This document shows, piece after piece, positions 62,753 through 64,000 of a stretch of 64,000 nt of DNA. Position numbers and translations under genes: made by a program. Location of the stretch: NCBI GenBank assembly GCA_964437595.1, contig CAYTHO010000007.1, forward strand, positions 34,323-98,322, read 5' to 3'. The DNA comes from DSYU01 sp964437595 (GTDB taxonomy: Bacteria > Chloroflexota > Anaerolineae > Anaerolineales > Anaerolineaceae). The notes beneath the pieces are model-generated. The model was not told the DNA's origin. It saw only the letters and a program-made list of their open reading frames with translations, and did not search any database. The first letter of the stretch is position 1. Each line of letters starts with the position of its first letter.

Positions 62753-62790
62753 AACGCAAAATGCGGCGTTGCGGCGCCGCATTTTGCGTT
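62753..62790 (+). terminator. Terminator with perfect 16-base stem
   Basis: AACGCAAAATGCGGCG and CGCCGCATTTTGCGTT pair without mismatch around a 6-base loop, 12 bases after the pectate lyase stop. The end of the convergent gene at 62824 is close, so it may also serve the minus strand. Confidence 0.8.
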
Positions 62791-62823
62791 TGAAATTATC
62801 AGCACTGTGGGTGCAATGCAAAT

Positions 62824-63108
62824 TCAATCATGATATGGGTCCAACCGGATGGCACCATCCTGACTGGATTCCTGCCACAGATACGGTACGAACGTAAGAA
62901 TTGCAAACAGTGTAGCAAACATGCCAACAATGATCTGCACCACCGGGTTGGCAGAAACAGCGTTGCTGGCTGGGTCCGGCTGCGGTGGTTCCGTAAGAAT
63001 ATTTGGTTCGCTGCCAATGGCTTGAACAGTTGGGACAAAATTGGGTTGAAAAGCAGCGGCAATCAGCACTGCCAATATTAAGGATAGGGTAAGGATGTGT
63101 TTCTTCAT
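62824..63108 (-). CDS. Small membrane protein, unknown function
   Basis: A 94-residue protein with an N-terminal signal/membrane helix (ILTLSLILAVLIAAAF), a Pro-rich middle (ILTEPPQPDPASNAVSA) and a second membrane helix (VVQIIVGMFATLFAILTFVPYL). The ATG has the site TGGAGCAGAAC; the longer frame is rejected. No family recognised. Confidence 0.65.
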   Translation of the reverse strand: MKKHILTLSLILAVLIAAAFQPNFVPTVQAIGSEPNILTEPPQPDPASNAVSANPVVQIIVGMFATLFAILTFVPYLWQESSQDGAIRLDPYHD

Positions 63109-63234
63109 GTTCTGCTCCAGGCGCCGGCGGTTCATTTGCAGCCGGTCTGTTACAGGATAGCAGAATGATGAAGCGATGAAATCAGACTGAAGGCGGAAAA
63201 AGGGTAGGTTCAGGGGAGGATTTTTGTAGGAGGT

Positions 63235-63906
63235 TCAGGCGCCGCCGGGGCGGCTGCGGCGGACAATGCCTTCCTGCCAGGCAAATACAGCCGCCTGGGT
63301 ACGGTCAGCGAGGTGGAGCTTGCTGAGAATATTGGTGATATGGGTCTTGACCGTTTTTTCACTGATCACCAGGGCCTCGGCAATCTCGCGGTTGTTCTTG
63401 CCAGCAGCTACCTGGCGGAGAACTTCTAACTCGCGGTCGGTTAATTCCTGAAACGGGTTTACACCCTGCGAGCGCGCACCGTGAATTTCCTGAACCATAC
63501 GGGCGGCAACGCGCGGATTCAAAACCGCCTCGCCAGACCGCGCCCGCCGGATGGTGTCTGCCAGATCATCGGGATCGATATCCTTGAGAACATAGGAAAG
63601 CGCCCCGGCGCGGATGGCCGGAAAGATATGTTCATCTTCATGGTAGGAGGTCAGCACAATTACCTGCGTGGATGGGCTGATCTTTTTGATCTGGCGAGTG
63701 GCTTCCACCCCATCCATGCTGGGCATGAGCAGGTCCATGAGAACCACATCAGGCGCCAGTTCGCCAACCAGGCGAACGGCTTCTGCCCCGGTTGGGGCTT
63801 CGCCAATTACCTCGATATCCGCGAGGGTGCTGAAATAAGCCCGCAGGCCCATGCGTACCATGTTGTGATCGTCAACAAGAAGAACGCTGATCTTTTCTGT
63901 TTGCAT
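63235..63906 (-). CDS. NarL/FixJ-type response regulator
   Basis: A 223-residue regulator: receiver with phospho-acceptor D58 (VVLMDLLMPSMDG), then a LuxR-type HTH (LTDRELEVLRQVAAGKNNRE, then LVISEKTVKTHITNILSKL). It is a close relative of the regulator at 41303-41941. The start is the ATG with AAGGGAT; a longer frame adds 12 residues. Its sensor kinase is not in this window and may lie beyond the right edge. Confidence 0.93.
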   Translation of the reverse strand: MQTEKISVLLVDDHNMVRMGLRAYFSTLADIEVIGEAPTGAEAVRLVGELAPDVVLMDLLMPSMDGVEATRQIKKISPSTQVIVLTSYHEDEHIFPAIRAGALSYVLKDIDPDDLADTIRRARSGEAVLNPRVAARMVQEIHGARSQGVNPFQELTDRELEVLRQVAAGKNNREIAEALVISEKTVKTHITNILSKLHLADRTQAAVFAWQEGIVRRSRPGGA

Positions 63907-64000
63907 GAGGATCCCTTCGTAAACGGTGAACCGTCGAACCATTTATAATTCGTATTTAGACAAAAAGTAGTGCGGTAATCCCCTTGAGGAAAACCGCACC

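Overview
The window looks like a bacterial chromosome from the Chloroflexota, probably class Anaerolineae. This is an inference from style: lipoproteins with Ala/Pro/Thr-rich linkers after the lipobox, many FtsX/MacB-type and heterodimeric ABC exporters, sugar-uptake and pectin/glucoside-degrading genes, FeoABC, and a beta-propeller sensor kinase. No 16S gene or single-copy marker is present to settle it. No outer-membrane partner of any efflux system is visible, which fits a single-membrane cell. No tRNA, rRNA, CRISPR array, transposase or phage gene was recognised.

Layout. 0-2.5 kb: the end of an M20 peptidase and a GH3 beta-glucosidase. 2.5-17.8 kb (minus strand): two MacA/MacB-like operons. 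One is ordinary (adaptor, ATPase, permease, lipoprotein). The other has five paralogous HlyD/MacA adaptors around one permease and one ATPase and ends in a Gly/Met/Pro-rich lipoprotein. 18.2-22.1 kb: a LacI regulator, two copies of an identical operator, a small unknown protein and a large glycosidase-like protein. 22.2-25.8 kb: a membrane phosphatase/sulfatase-like enzyme, a TetR regulator with a textbook promoter and operator, and a DUF362 ferredoxin-like protein that seems to start at a rare codon. 25.8-28.4 kb: feoABC. 28.6-32.3 kb: a sugar-type ABC importer without its ATPase. 32.6-34.5 kb: a DUF3307 protein and a coiled-coil/HhH gene split by an in-frame stop.

34.5-39.1 kb: a MarR regulator with a heterodimeric ABC exporter. 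39.2-40.6 kb: a TetR/DUF4386 operon with two operators in its promoter. 40.6-46.4 kb: a lone receiver protein, then a NarL-type regulator, a large beta-propeller histidine kinase and a lipoprotein. 46.7-50.9 kb: a secreted charged protein, a YugP-like zinc peptidase and a P-type cation ATPase preceded by what reads as a yybP-ykoY (Mn2+) riboswitch. 51-55 kb: an unknown protein, a DUF47/PiT phosphate pair, a PfkB kinase and a DUF1801 protein. 55.2-58.9 kb: a second heterodimeric ABC exporter. 58.9-64 kb: small membrane, flavodoxin, CoA-binding and methyltransferase genes, a secreted pectate lyase, a small membrane protein and another NarL-type regulator.

The themes are plant-polysaccharide use, export, metal homeostasis (Fe, probably Mn) and dense local regulation. 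Several regulators lie directly against palindromic operators that can be read off the sequence. The best candidate for something undescribed is the five-adaptor operon at 2.5-13.1 kb: its adaptors share a cysteine pair not found in the neighbouring ordinary adaptor, and two of them share a Gly-Met-Pro tail with the operon's lipoprotein.
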